From Rhynchonema sp. JSB1_4 (lineage: Eukaryota; Nematoda; Chromadorea; Monhysterida; Xyalidae): DNA of 64,000 bases. The notes under the pieces were generated by a model. It did no database searches and was not told the DNA's origin. It worked only from the letters and a program-made list of their open reading frames with translations. Position numbers and translations under genes: made by a program. Shown here in pieces: positions 23,801 to 35,076 of this stretch. The DNA is taken from assembly GCA_030248065.1 (NCBI GenBank), contig JASAMV010004755.1, positions 51,541 to 115,540 of the forward strand, read 5' to 3'. Within the stretch, counting starts at the first letter, position 1; each line of letters starts with the position of its first letter.

Positions 23801-25128
23801 GAAACGGCGCTCCCGACTATGAGCACGTTTTCGGTGACGTTTTGTTCAATGGAAAATACTTTTTATTGAAATGAAAATTTTTCGAGAGTTCAGGCATTTT
23901 ACGGCAGTGGATGCGACGTACAGCCAACAAATGCCATTTCTCCTCCACGCAAGCACTTCATTATTACACGCATGACAGACCACAAGCACTCAATCATCTG
24001 GAGAGGCCGTTGCTCAATATATTCAAGTCGAAAGGTGACCCCCATAATGAAAAACGAATAACATTGTTGAATTACAAGAATTGGTGATTCCAGCGATACA
24101 AGACCATCTGAATCACACCGTATTCGTGCTGATGGGCGATCACGGTCATCGCCTCAGTATGATGAAGTTCCAGGAATTGGGCAAAATCGAAGAACGACAA
24201 TCATTTTTCGCATTTCGATTCCCGGATTGGTTTGCCGATCGTTACCCGGACGAGTGGACCCAAATTCAGGTTGGTAGTACGGTAAACACTTACCCCAAAA
24301 CTGCAACACCGTCTGATAGATAAATAGACTAGAAAATGGTTGTCAAGGTCGGCACTGCTATCATGCCCATTGGCTCGACTGTTGAACTGCAAACAAAGCG
24401 AAGTGCAATGATGTTCGCAGGCAAATCGTCACACGCCGATTGCGCATTTCGACGTACATGAAACATTACGTGACATAGCCAACCTGTCAACATCTGATGT
24501 TCCACTGCCGCGTGCAATAAAATCGCGAGGTGCCAGTCTACTGCGACCATTGCCCGTCCGACGCAACTGCACCGACATGACTATACCCGTCCAGTACTGT
24601 ATGTGCCTGCAACCAACGTCACGTGACCACAAAGTGACCAACCGACCGATCACTGTCACGCGACTGCAAGTGTGTAGATTCAGAATATTGGTAGCGCGCG
24701 AACAAGCCAGTTTTATGTGCACAATTCTTTGTGGCGAGACTGTCGTGAAACGATCATTCTATGGGCCCATCCCCATTCAGGTTCTAATCGGCGAATGGCT
24801 GCACTGTACGAGTGTCGAGAACATACGAATCATCGATTTCCAGTACTTGACTACCAATGAGTATGTGCGCCACTCAGTACGACACTTCGACGAAGACAAT
24901 CTGAAAAAGTTGGCTCAACCCGCACCACGAGTACTTGCTTTCTACAGAGCACTGGTGCAGCTCGGGGAAGAAACTAGGCTGAGACTACAAATACAGCACT
25001 TCAAAGCCAAATTTGAAACGTTTGATGTTACTTGTGCTGAACAGCTGACAGAATTAAAAATAGCTGATCTATGTGGCTATAAACATAATGCCACGCGCAT
25101 TATAAAGGCTGTGAACAACAAGTGTTGA
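18922..25128 (+). CDS. DUF229 family protein, copy 1 (type II membrane, alkaline-phosphatase/sulfatase fold)
   Basis: Nine exons with agreeing phases: 18922-19116, 19277-19518, 22889-23135, 23194-23303, 23393-23520, 23621-23833, 23894-24034, 24094-24269, 24421-25128, about 719 residues, no stop. A signal anchor (LPWLALGMMVGIYLVMY) is followed by a luminal domain with INCPPFKYPNWFSL, DIMVLDSVSINQVKRQIPNF (first active-site-like segment), PPTDFYLRPF and VFVLMGDHGHRLSM (second). These are DUF229 hallmarks; the biochemical role is unknown. ATG 18922 follows an acceptor (GTTGCAG/TGATC). Unlike copy 2, no upstream Lys-rich exon is visible. Intron 2 is 3,370 bases against 239 in copy 2 because repeats were inserted. 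Confidence 0.82.
20005..20200. repeat. GCGGGTTGCGGG repeat block with CTTCACAATG
   Basis: CTTCACAATGC is followed by GCGGGTTGCGGGTTGCGGG, an internal block, then inverse CAACCCGCA words. It lies inside intron 2 of DUF229 copy 1. The layout resembles 12931-13080 with a different word. Confidence 0.55.
20757..20935. repeat. Poly-C / CG-rich tract
   Basis: Almost entirely C with short CG blocks, inside the inserted part of intron 2 of DUF229 copy 1. The Pro- and Gly-rich open frames here are not genes. Assembly length of such a tract is unreliable. Confidence 0.85.
20965..21990 (-). pseudogene. Broken non-LTR (LINE) retrotransposon reverse transcriptase
   Basis: Minus-strand pieces match LINE reverse transcriptase in order: ITVLISKVPRPQHFNDHGLI and SLLNITEKMF (start of the domain), then SGVPQRSVLGPLLL (motif B), KFADDLVV (active-site motif, F for Y), VNSYQYLGIMVDEYLNYN, and a C-terminal NALPQSVIDLPYSKFKQ. 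The segment that should carry motif A is missing, because the early block is joined almost directly to motif B. Frames change several times. It lies inside intron 2 of DUF229 copy 1, antisense to it. Confidence 0.85.
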
Positions 25129-25680
25129 ATCTTTATTGTGTTTGTGGTTTCAGTTTTCTGAAAACCTGTTATGTGTCATTTAAAATATATATGTGCCATT
25201 TCATGTGCCATTGCCGCTTCGATTCGACCCCTTTGCTTAAATTTTTGAGAGTGATATGTCGTTAGAAATATCTGTTACTGTATTCTGCATGAAAATCACT
25301 TTGATGAAGTGCTCTTAAACTTGACTACACTTCATTCCACACTTAAAATAAATGGCACAACGATAAAAAGCAACAAAAACTGAAATCACTTGTGAAAGCA
25401 GATTGCATCAAAAATGATTTCTGCACAACAAAAAACAAAAATTGACACGTAAGATACAAACCCGGTATCAGAATGTAATGATATAAAAAGTGAACACATA
25501 ACAACCCCAGGGTGCAGCAATGAATACATGACAATGAAATATAAAACATTGATTTGTGAACAAACGGGAGTTAATGTTACAAAATATAGTGCAGCACTCA
25601 GAAACACAGGCCGTACCGTGAAAAAACTTCAGCAAATAAATGCAGCCCCAAAGCCATTTTCAGTGTTTTCTTGTTTTTCA
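25129..25680. other. 3' flank of DUF229 copy 1, duplicated
   Basis: 25129-25345 is nearly identical to 29512-29728, and looser similarity continues to about 25570. The tandem duplication therefore included the 3' untranslated and flanking sequence. No gene. Confidence 0.6.
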
Positions 25681-25862
25681 GTCCCACTGGTCGGGGGACC
25701 CGTGCCTACGGCCCGGCTACAGCGCCGCGCCCGTGCCGTGCCACACCCCCCCCCCCCGAAGACCCGTTAGCATACCCAAAGCTGCCCGTGAAAATTGACC
25801 CGTCCGCACCTCCGAGGGAGGGGCCACACACAGACATACGTATTCCTGTTTTAGTAGTATAG
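25680..25862 (-). mobile_element. Short Helitron-like element
   Basis: In inverse it begins TCTATACTACTAAAACAGGA and ends with the same GC-rich segment (GGCACGGCACGGGCGCGG, GGGCCGTAGGCACGGGTCCC) as 14477-15115, but with a different, shorter interior. A third matching 5' end lies at 26160-26178, beside an inverted pair (AAACTACRCCAACACGAGCC) at 25960 and 26110. Confidence 0.55.
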
Positions 25863-26248
25863 ATAAGTCAAGTATAATTAGGGGATAACACCGGGTGCGA
25901 AACATACAACAACAATGCGCGCGAGGCGCGCCAGATTTTTTGATTTTGATACACACATAAAGGCAAACTACACCAACACGAGCCCGATTTCGAAGGTGGT
26001 GTGTATTCAAAACGAATAGAAAATCATCATGCTCCACTTTCTATTCTTCAACGTGTAACATTTCCCAAATCAGCAGCCACGCATGAATGTTTCACTATTC
26101 TGCCAGCTGCGAAATCGGGCTCGTGTTGGCGTAGTTTGCCTGTTTGCCTTTACGTCTTCCTGTTTTAGTAGTATAGATTTTACAGTTCTGATTCTGTCAT
26201 CATCTACCAACGCAATTGCCGCCGCGTCAAAATCGAGCATTCAACATC

Positions 26249-26250
26249 AG
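26249..26250 (+). promoter_or_regulatory. Putative trans-splice acceptor of DUF229 copy 2
   Basis: AACATCAG ends 4 bases before the ATG at 26255. This is a typical spacing for spliced-leader addition. Inference only. Confidence 0.45.
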
Positions 26251-26254
26251 TAAT

Positions 26255-29200
26255 ATGGGCAAAAAAGACGACCAAGCCGCCAAGAAGTCAAAATTGAATA
26301 AAAGTTCTGGACAAAAAGCATCAACAGGTACATACAACAGCTTTAATTAGGCAGCCAGCCTCAAAACTGGATTGTTTGTCAGTAGATTGCAAGGTCACGC
26401 ATGTGTTAGCTAACAAACAGTTGCAGTGATCATGAAGTCATTTGCACTACGTTTGCCATGGCTCGCACTTGGCATGATGGTGGGCATCTATCTGATCATC
26501 TACAACAACGTTCAGACGGGACAACAAGCCGCTCTGTTGAAACATCAGGAGTCCGATCTCAGATACATTCGACAGAAGCTGGGTGCAAGATCGGTGAAGA
26601 AGGAAAGAGGGCCTGAGATTCTGAGGGTCAGTTCTTCAGGTGGATTAAATTTGGTGAACTGAACACAATGGAATCCCCTGTTCTGAATGCCACCAATGGG
26701 CATGATAACAAGAGTAATCGTTGGTCTGCAATTGTGGGAGCTAAGCCAGATGCAATGTACCCAATGTACTGGTCTACCACGTTCAGCCTCCCGACCCCTC
26801 CGAGCAGCTCAACGGTTCCACCTGCGTTTGGCCAGTGCTCACCCCCAATCATTTATCAATGGAGCCGTGGTCGAATCAGCCCAACAAAATCAACTGTCCC
26901 CCATTCAAATACCCCAACTGGTTTTCATTGCGTGACGGTGTGCTTCGGGCCACACGCCAGTTTGTGGTGGATGACCACAATTGTTCGTATAGATCCATCG
27001 GGGGCACTATCTGGCCGCGACCAACACAGTTAGTGGAATTGTTGCGATGGAACGTGGCTAAAATTCACAATGTTAGCCCCCGTATGTACCAGGAATAATG
27101 TGTTTGACTGTATAGGCAAAGAACTAAAACTCCAAAATTTTTATACCACCGGATGTCTCGATAAGCTCGTTGCCAATGGGCATGATAACAGGGGCAACTC
27201 TCCAAACCCTAATCACGTAAAGGACTATCACTGCTCTGAGACTCCAGAGCGTATTCCGATCTTTCAGAATCAAATACGGCGATGACATTCCGATCACTTC
27301 GATTGCAACAGAAATCGATGAGAAAATCTTCGAAGTGCACTGCTTCGAAATGAACGAGTCGCAACCGACGCCATTCCACAACGAAATTTTCCGACGAGAA
27401 TTCGCTCAGATCCTGCCCAGCCACGTCATCCATGTCGACAACAGCAGCGAGTACAAACTGAGCATTGACATTATGGTGCTAGATAGCGTGTCGATCAATC
27501 AGGTGAAACGTCAGGTAAGTGGGGTACAGTATTTTGATTAAAGGGACATAATCGACTTGTTGTTGATCACAGATTCCGAACTTTTACAACTATTTGATTG
27601 GTGAAACACGAAATTGGGTGGTTTATGAACAAGCCGGTAAAGTTGCCGACAACACATTTGGAAACATGATGGCTGTACTGAGGTATCCATAAGTTTTGAA
27701 AAATCGACATCTATAATAATAGTACTGCAGAATTTGAAGAACCTGATTGATTTTTTTAATTAACTAACAGCGGTCAATTAATGGTCGAGCCGCAGCAAGA
27801 AAAGATGGACAATTGGCCAGGAGACTTCAATCTGACAAAAGGCGACAAATCGGTGTGGATGGATAGAGATGTGAAATTCTTGTGGAATTATTACAAATGT
27901 TGGTTGTTGGTACAAAATACCTGGAGTGGCAACTTATAAGCGGGGTTGTTGTGACCGTGGTTATAAATATCTTTTCAATAAAGCAGTGTGTTTTTCAGCG
28001 CGCAACTGCACAACAATGTTCAACGTTGACCCGGTGCTGAAATCGTTTGGATTCGGTTTCTACCCATATTACATTCGCCCGTTCCAACAGCCGCCCACCG
28101 ATTTCTATCTGCGTCCTTTCTACTTCTATTTGATACAGCATATGAAAAACGTCGAATATCGCAAACACAATCTGTGTCGAAACGGCGCTCCCGACTATGA
28201 GCACGTTTTCGGTGACGTTTTGTTCAATGGAAAATACTTTTTATTGAAATGTAAATTTTTCGAGAGTTCAGGCATTTTACGGCAGTGGATGCGACGTACA
28301 GCCAACAAATGCCATTTCTCCTCCACGCAAGCACTTCATTATTACACGCATGACAGACCACAAGCACTCAATCATCTGGAGAGGCCGTTGCTCAATATAT
28401 TCAAGTCGAAAGGTGACCCCATAATGAAAAACGAATAGCATTGTTGAATTGCAAGAATTGGTGATTCCAGCGATACAAGACCATCTGAATCACACCGTAT
28501 TCGTGCTGATGGGCGATCACGGTCATCGCCTCAGTATGATGAAGTTCCAGGAATTGGGCAAAATCGAAGAACGACAATCATTTTTCGCATTTCGATTCCC
28601 GGATTGGTTTGCCGATCGTTACCCGGACGAGTGGACCCAAATTCAGGTTGGTAGTACGGTAAACACTTACCCCAAAGCTGCAACACCGTGTGATTGATAA
28701 ATAGACGAGAAATTGGTTGTCAAGGTCGGCACTGTTATCATGCCCATTGACTCGACTGTTGAACTGCAAACAAAGCGAAGTGCAATGATGTTCGCAGGCA
28801 AATCGTCACACGCCGATTGCGCATTTCGACGTACATGAAACATTACGTGACATAGCCAACCTGTCAACATCTGATATTCCACTGCCGCGTGAAATAAAAT
28901 CGCGAGGTGCCAGTCTACTGCGACCAGTGCCCGTCCGACGCAACTGCACCGACATGACTATACCCGTCCAGTACTGTATGTGCCTGCAACCAACGTCACC
29001 TGACCAACCGACCGAAGTGACCAACCGACCGAGCACTGTCACGCGACTGCAAGTGTGTAGATTCAGAATATTGGTAACGCGCGAACAAGCCAGTTTTATG
29101 TGCACAATTCTTTGTGGCGAGAATGTCGTGAAACGATCATTCTATGGGCCCATCCCCATTCAGGTTCTAATCGGCGAGTGGCTGCACTGTACGAGTGTCG

Positions 29201-29511
29201 AGAACATACGAATCATCGATTTCCAGTACTTGACTATCAATGAGTATGTGCGCCACTCAGTACGACACTTCGACGAAGACAATCTGAAAAAGTTGGCTCA
29301 ACCCGCACCACGAGTACTTGCTTTCTACAGAGCACTGGTGCAGCTCGGGGAAGAAACTAGGCTGAGACTACAAATACAGCACTTCAAAGCCAAATTTGAA
29401 ACGTTTGATGTTACTTGTGCTGAACAGCTGACAGAATTAAAAATAGCTGATCTATGTGGCTATAAACATAATGCCACGCGCATTATAAAGGCTGTGAACA
29501 ACAAGTGTTGA
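26255..29511 (+). CDS. DUF229 family protein, copy 2 (type II membrane protein)
   Basis: Ten exons, phases all compatible: 26255-26327, 26427-26626, 26787-27028, 27268-27514, 27573-27682, 27771-27898, 27999-28211, 28272-28412, 28471-28646, 28798-29511, about 747 residues. The first exon encodes a Lys-rich cytosolic tail (MGKKDDQAAKKSKLNK), then a signal anchor (LPWLALGMMVGIYLIIY) and the DUF229 domain (same motifs as copy 1, including VFVLMGDHGHRLSM). The start lies 4 bases behind the acceptor AACATCAG, consistent with trans-splicing. The last exon has QYCMC and a long C-terminal extension (to NNKC) beyond what I recall for the family. Very similar to copy 1 at exon level: a recent tandem duplication. 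Function unknown. Confidence 0.85.
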
Positions 29512-30152
29512 ATCTTTATTGTGTTTGTGGTTTCAGTTTTCTGAAAACCTGTTATGTGTCATTTAAAATATATATGTGCCATTTCATGTGCCATTGCCGC
29601 TTCGATTCGACCCCTTTGCTTAAATTTTTGAGAGTGATATGTCGTTAGAAATATCTGTTACTGTATTCTGCATGAAAATCACTTTGATGAAGTGCTCTTA
29701 AACTTGACTACACTTCATTCCACACTAAAAATAAATAGTACAACAATAAAAAACAACAAAAACTGATCAAAAAGGCACAGACCCATACGAAGTAACATAA
29801 CGAGCAAACATCGTAATAATCACTTGTGAATGCAGATTGCATCAAAAAGGATTTCTGCACAACAAAAGAAACAAAACGGACACGTAAGATACAAACACGG
29901 TATCGGAACGGAATGATAGAAAAAGTGAACACATAACTAGCCCAGATTGAAGCATGACATGACAATGAAATATAAACCATCGATTTGTGAACCAGTTTGA
30001 TGTTTTGATCCATGCCTAATATTCGTACATCATCAGAGAATGCAGCACGACCATCGGGTTTTGCATTGCAGGCCATGACGAACATGAGAACACACCACAT
30101 TTTACGTGAACCCAACAATCGCTTGATGCATTATAAATCAACTCGTTACCGT

Positions 30153-31550
30153 CTAATCTGTCTCAGAGGCATCAGCCTTCTCAACAGCGAATGGCTCCAC
30201 CTCGACCACCTGGCAATCAGCGATCTTCACCTCCTTCTCCGGTCGGTCATTCGCGCCTTTCTTTGTGCCCTCAACCTTGCGAACAACGGACTGAAATCAA
30301 GCGAATCGGTACATGGCTGAAACAACGACATAAGTTGTTGGCAGAGTGCTGTTGTGTTCGACGGACCGCATTCAACCCAGGACCAGCATGTAAGAACAGC
30401 AATTGTGCAATCCACATGAAATCAACGAGCACACGGTACTTCTACGACGATAGACGGGTACGGTAACTCGGCAGGTGCAAACTCTGATCAATCGACTGTC
30501 ACCTATCTAAGTTGTTCTGCGTGACCACATGCATAAATTATCTGCCACTCACCATTCCAGCGACCACCTTTCCGAACACCACATGTTTGCCGTCCAACCA
30601 GGGTGTCTTTTTGACTGTGATGAAAAACTGACTGCCATTCGTGTCCTTGCCCGCATTCGCCATCGACAACCAGCCAGCGCCGTAATGTTTCAGTTTGAAA
30701 TTCTCGTCCGCAAACTTCTCGCCGTAGATACTACGACCTGTTAGCGACATTGAACCGCTGTCGTTTGGAAGCAATTGGCCATCGCGTGCATTAGCACTGG
30801 CGATGACCTGGTGTAGTATACCGCCGGTACGTGACAACACTAACACCTTGCACAACTTTCAGTGCATCACGAAATAAAAAAACATGATTCTGGACACACG
30901 ATGGTTGATTGAAAACACACCACAGTGGCAAGTTCCCACTGACCTCCAGTACCATCGCCTTTTGTGAAGTCACCGCCTTGGATCATAAAGTCTTTGATTA
31001 CACGATGGAAGATGCTGCCTTTGTAGCCCTCCTGAAACAGCAATGAATGAGACACGATTGAGATGCGAAAAACGCTGACGCCAAGTGCATACAATTTGAA
31101 CGTTTGCTCACAGAACAAGGCATCCGAAACTGACGCAAATACAGCTATTTTGTACTTGCATCTGCATGCAATAAAAAATTATGACAACGTAGACCATAAG
31201 AACAATAATAAAACAAATTGGTCCAAATAAAACACAACGAGCATCGAGTCAAAAACAAATCAACCTTTTCAGGTTTATTGCACAATTCCACAAAGTTCTT
31301 CACCGTTTTCGGCACGGTCTTGCCGAACAGCCCGATCTCGATTTTGCCGATATTCTCATCCCCAATTGTGATATCGAACACAACCTGATTACAGAATACT
31401 ATAGCTTATATTCAGTAAAAGAATCCGAAAAAGTTGCCGAAGCGATACCTTTTCGGTGACTTTCGGTCCCTTCGGCTTCTCATTCTTGTCAATTGTGGCG
31501 GTCGCGAACGGCACCAGCACCGTAAACACCACATACGCCCACCTGGCCAT
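30153..31550 (-). CDS. PPIB: Cyclophilin B-like peptidyl-prolyl isomerase, secretory
   Basis: Five exons: 31550-31449, 31384-31265, 31031-30944, 30737-30553, 30290-30153, 210 residues; all phases agree. A signal peptide ([18 protein letters not shown]) is followed by [48 protein letters not shown] (active-site Arg and Phe present), [23 protein letters not shown] and [16 protein letters not shown] (cyclosporin-contact Trp present). It should catalyse proline isomerisation during protein folding in the ER. The C-terminus (EKADASETD) has no KDEL signal, as in other CypB proteins. It is the last gene of the minus-strand group and faces DUF229 copy 2 tail to tail at 640 bases. Confidence 0.95.
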
Positions 31551-32316
31551 AATTCTGCTGAACTTTCCTTGTGAAACAATCCTAAATGACAAAAAGATTT
31601 CAACATAGCCACGACACGAGTTTTCAAATTTTGTGACGTGTCCATGTTGTTGCCGCGCAACAAACAACGCGTGTGCTTTGCACATCAGGCACAAAGTGTA
31701 CATACAACGAGAACAAAGTGTGTTTGGAAATAATAATAACAGTCAAATGAATAGGGCAGCGCAGTGGCTGTGGGCATATAGCGCACGTGACGTGGGTATC
31801 AACCACCACAATAGAGTTACTATAAATAATGCAAAAAAGCAGGACCGATGTGACCCTTCTCTTTTCAAAATAACATATTGAAGGTGTTATCAATACGCCG
31901 AAAAAATCTTTGCACTACTGAGCACGGGGTGTCACAGAAAGTAAGGAACAAGAAATCAAAAGCATAGTCCAGAAAATTTATAAAAGTAGAGCGTATATCA
32001 GAAACCAGGCAGGTACTTCGTAGCGTAGACAAAACATGCAATCGAAAGGACATAGCTCGCAGCATATCACAATCTTGTGCAACGATAAAGGCTGAAAGCG
32101 TACACATAAGCAACACGTCGTCCTTAGGCACCCTACAAATAGATCGTTGTTTGGGGACTAGTTTCATAATTGAACTACCAAGCAAGCAACGGTATATAAC
32201 AGAATCTAAAATTGCACAAAAAGTGCACATAAATTCAAAGAGAAACAAATCATTCAACAAACAATCATGTCATCAAATATAGAATCTGAGAAAATTTGGA
32301 GAATCCTTACAGGCAA
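31551..32316. other. Spacer between XPNPEP3 and PPIB
   Basis: 766 bases with no exon seen. The acceptor-like GTTCAG ends 7 bases before the PPIB start codon (31558-31559), compatible with trans-splicing. Confidence 0.5.
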
Positions 32317-34738
32317 TCAATGTGCCTGATTTAGCAAAGCGTGTATGTCATGCACCGTTTTTGGACACGAATGGCTGAGCACCTCGCATCCAGTGTCCGT
32401 TATCAAAACATCATCTTCAATGCGAATGCCGATGCCGCGATATTCGGCCGGAGCGTCTTGGTCATCGTGCGGGATATAGATTCCTGTCGCGTCAATCATA
32501 AATTCAAATCGATCTTCAATATCATGACCACGCAAAACAATCAGATGTCTTCAGGTAACTGCGCAGACACACTCAGTTGTTTCTTAATCTTGTGCACAAT
32601 TCAGACAGCACATAAAAAACTGCCCCATAGCTGACAAACCACAACATTTCTGTCAACGAGAAAAAACTAATGCGACGTCCCACCAACAATGTCAAATGAA
32701 GAAATAACGTTTGACCGATTGGCAAAAGCTCATACTGTAACGCAGTCGCCATGCCAGAAAAGCTTATTACATGCACTACCCCCACCCCAACCTGGTTCCA
32801 CAGTGATGACCACTCCCTGGCCCAGTTCCCTGGTGCGTGCCACCGTGTCTGTGTCATGCACGTCCATGCCGAGGTAGTGACTCACGTGATGCGGACAGTA
32901 TTTGTGGATGATCTGTGCAATTAGGTGAGTTTCAGACTTATTTTTGCAAAATGAGCTTCAAAAGACAAGAAATACAGGCAAACTTATTTGCCGAGTCACC
33001 TGATTGACTTTGTCGACATTGCGCAGGTCGGCATCGGTGATGATGCCCAGCTGGACGAACTGTGCAGCCAACAGCTCCAACTGTCTGGTCAACAGGCCAT
33101 TGAGCGTCATCGGACGTTCTTCTGAGAACGAAAGCAACTCATTCAAGGTCATAAAACCAAAATAATCAATAAATTGCAACTGACCATTAACAACCATCAA
33201 CAGCTCAGTGTGCACATCCAACAACATTTCATACAACGTCAACGCCGCACCAGAATACCGCCCATTGGCCGGCCAAGTGCGTGTGATGTCGGACACGTAG
33301 CCGAAATGGTCGACACCCGCATCCATCAAGATCAAATCGTCAGATTGGATGGTCTGAAAAATTGGACGGAATTTAGACAGCGTGACTTGAAACTTGATCA
33401 ACGATCGTCAGAGTGAACACCTGATCAGCATTCATGTAATGTATGATGTTGGCACGATGTGCACTGGCCACCACAGGTGGATACGCGAGTTGCGTGGCAC
33501 CGCGATGACGTGCCTCCAGCTCCATTCGACCGACCAGTTCGCGTTCGTTCATGCCTGCAAGAGTTATTGGTCGACTTTATTGATGAAATAAACAATAATG
33601 AGAAAAATGACCAATTTTTGCGAACCTGGTCGACTGGTTTGCATGACCCTGGCCAGCGATGCAGCGCCCATTTTGACTGTGCGACGAATCAACTGCTGCT
33701 CAGCCGGCGATTTGATCCAGCGCAGCTCGTGAATAAACCTGCGCACACAACAGGTTGAATAAATGTTACCTCCAAATAATCATCAACAAACAACGACAAA
33801 CTTTTTCGGAGTAGAATTGCACAAAATAACATCATTATCTTGTGTGGCGTGTCTCAAATACAAATGTTCGGTGTGGCTTCGTAACGAGGCCATATCAACG
33901 CAAACGAATCGAGGTCCGGCGGTGCTCTCAAAAAATTATTTATTATTCGCTCTCCGTCATTTATATTCATGGAAGCCAATTACCACCTTGACAAACTCCT
34001 CACAGAACGCGCGCACTCGATCCCTGGTCTGCGTCTGGTCAATGCCGGTCAATTGGCTTGATCCCTGAGTTCCCGGTCTCGGTCCGTCCCACAGCTCCCT
34101 GTGTGGGTCGTGTGGCGCGACGAACAGCGTCGATTGCGGTGTGGATTCACCAGCAGTTCGATGTACGACTAAACACGAGTCCGGCTCATTGAAACCGGTC
34201 AGATAGAGAAAATTTGAGTCCTGTCTGAAGCGATAGGGCACGTCCGGTGCAGCGTACTGTACGTGTGCGGCCGGCACGATGATCAGTAGGGACATGGTAT
34301 CCGGGTCCAGACTCGAACCGCCGGGCGCGTCACGCACCGACTTGAGCACGCACTCGAACAGACGTTCACGTCGTCGTGCGAATTCGGATGTGTGAATGCC
34401 TGGCACCGTGGAAGGATTACATTCGGAAGTGAAATTCACATTTATCCTCAGAAGTTGTTCGCAAGTTCTTATTGAATTACAGGCAGTATAAATATTAAAT
34501 ATCCCAAACCTGAAACACACTAAAACTGACCAGGCATCAACTCTCCCTCTGCCAGCACGTCAGCGTGTGTGCCGTGTGATGGTTGGCCCATATAAGGAGG
34601 AGACACTGTTGGTAGTCTTGACACAATAGGTGGTTTTGGTTCAAAGTTGACAGCTGGCTGGGATGAGCTACTAGCACCCGAAGACAGGCCCCGACGTGCG
34701 ACACATGCACGAACACATGTGAATGCCCGACGATGCAT
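32317..34738 (-). CDS. XPNPEP3: Xaa-Pro aminopeptidase 3 (mitochondrial aminopeptidase P)
   Basis: Nine exons, phases agree throughout: 34738-34531, 34399-33984, 33926-33823, 33738-33626, 33554-33421, 33353-33192, 33137-33000, 32912-32792, 32483-32317, 520 residues (human protein about 507). The N-terminus is basic, like a mitochondrial presequence. The N-domain has [28 protein letters not shown] and [11 protein letters not shown]. The catalytic domain keeps all five metal ligands: Asp in LMDAG, Asp in SDITRTW, His in [15 protein letters not shown], Glu in ITVEPG and Glu in RIEDD. It should remove N-terminal residues preceding proline. The 54-nt intron at 33138-33191 is in frame and stop-free, so retention would be tolerated. 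Third gene of the putative operon. Confidence 0.95.
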
Positions 34739-34742
34739 GATG

Positions 34743-34744
34743 CT
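34743..34744 (-). promoter_or_regulatory. Putative trans-splice acceptor of XPNPEP3
   Basis: On the minus strand CCTTGCAG ends 4 bases before the ATG at 34738. Confidence 0.5.
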
Positions 34745-35076
34745 GCAAGGTCATTGACGTGGATAATTGTTGCATGGAGGTAATCATCAGTGACACAAAC
34801 GGTAAACGTGTAATGGCAACGTACACGCATCTGTTTGTCAAAACAGACAACCAAGCAGCGACAATTGTTGAACAAAATGCTATGGAAATGCTTTTTATTG
34901 GGTATCACAATCTGGACATTGGAAAACGTACTAGCGTTCGGAAATGGCCTTCATAAGAAACATACAGCGAAGCTGCTGGTGAAAATGTGACGTAAATAAA
35001 CATTTGGCAGATTTGAGCACCGATAATTGAGCACGAAAAGAGGAAACCTTCGTCTAACAACAACCGACGGAGTGTT

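Noticed and set aside
32958..33401. Single uninterrupted exon in XPNPEP3
   Set aside because: The frame is open throughout, but alignment to the family and GT/AG sites favour a 54-base intron at 33138-33191, and a second junction at 33353.
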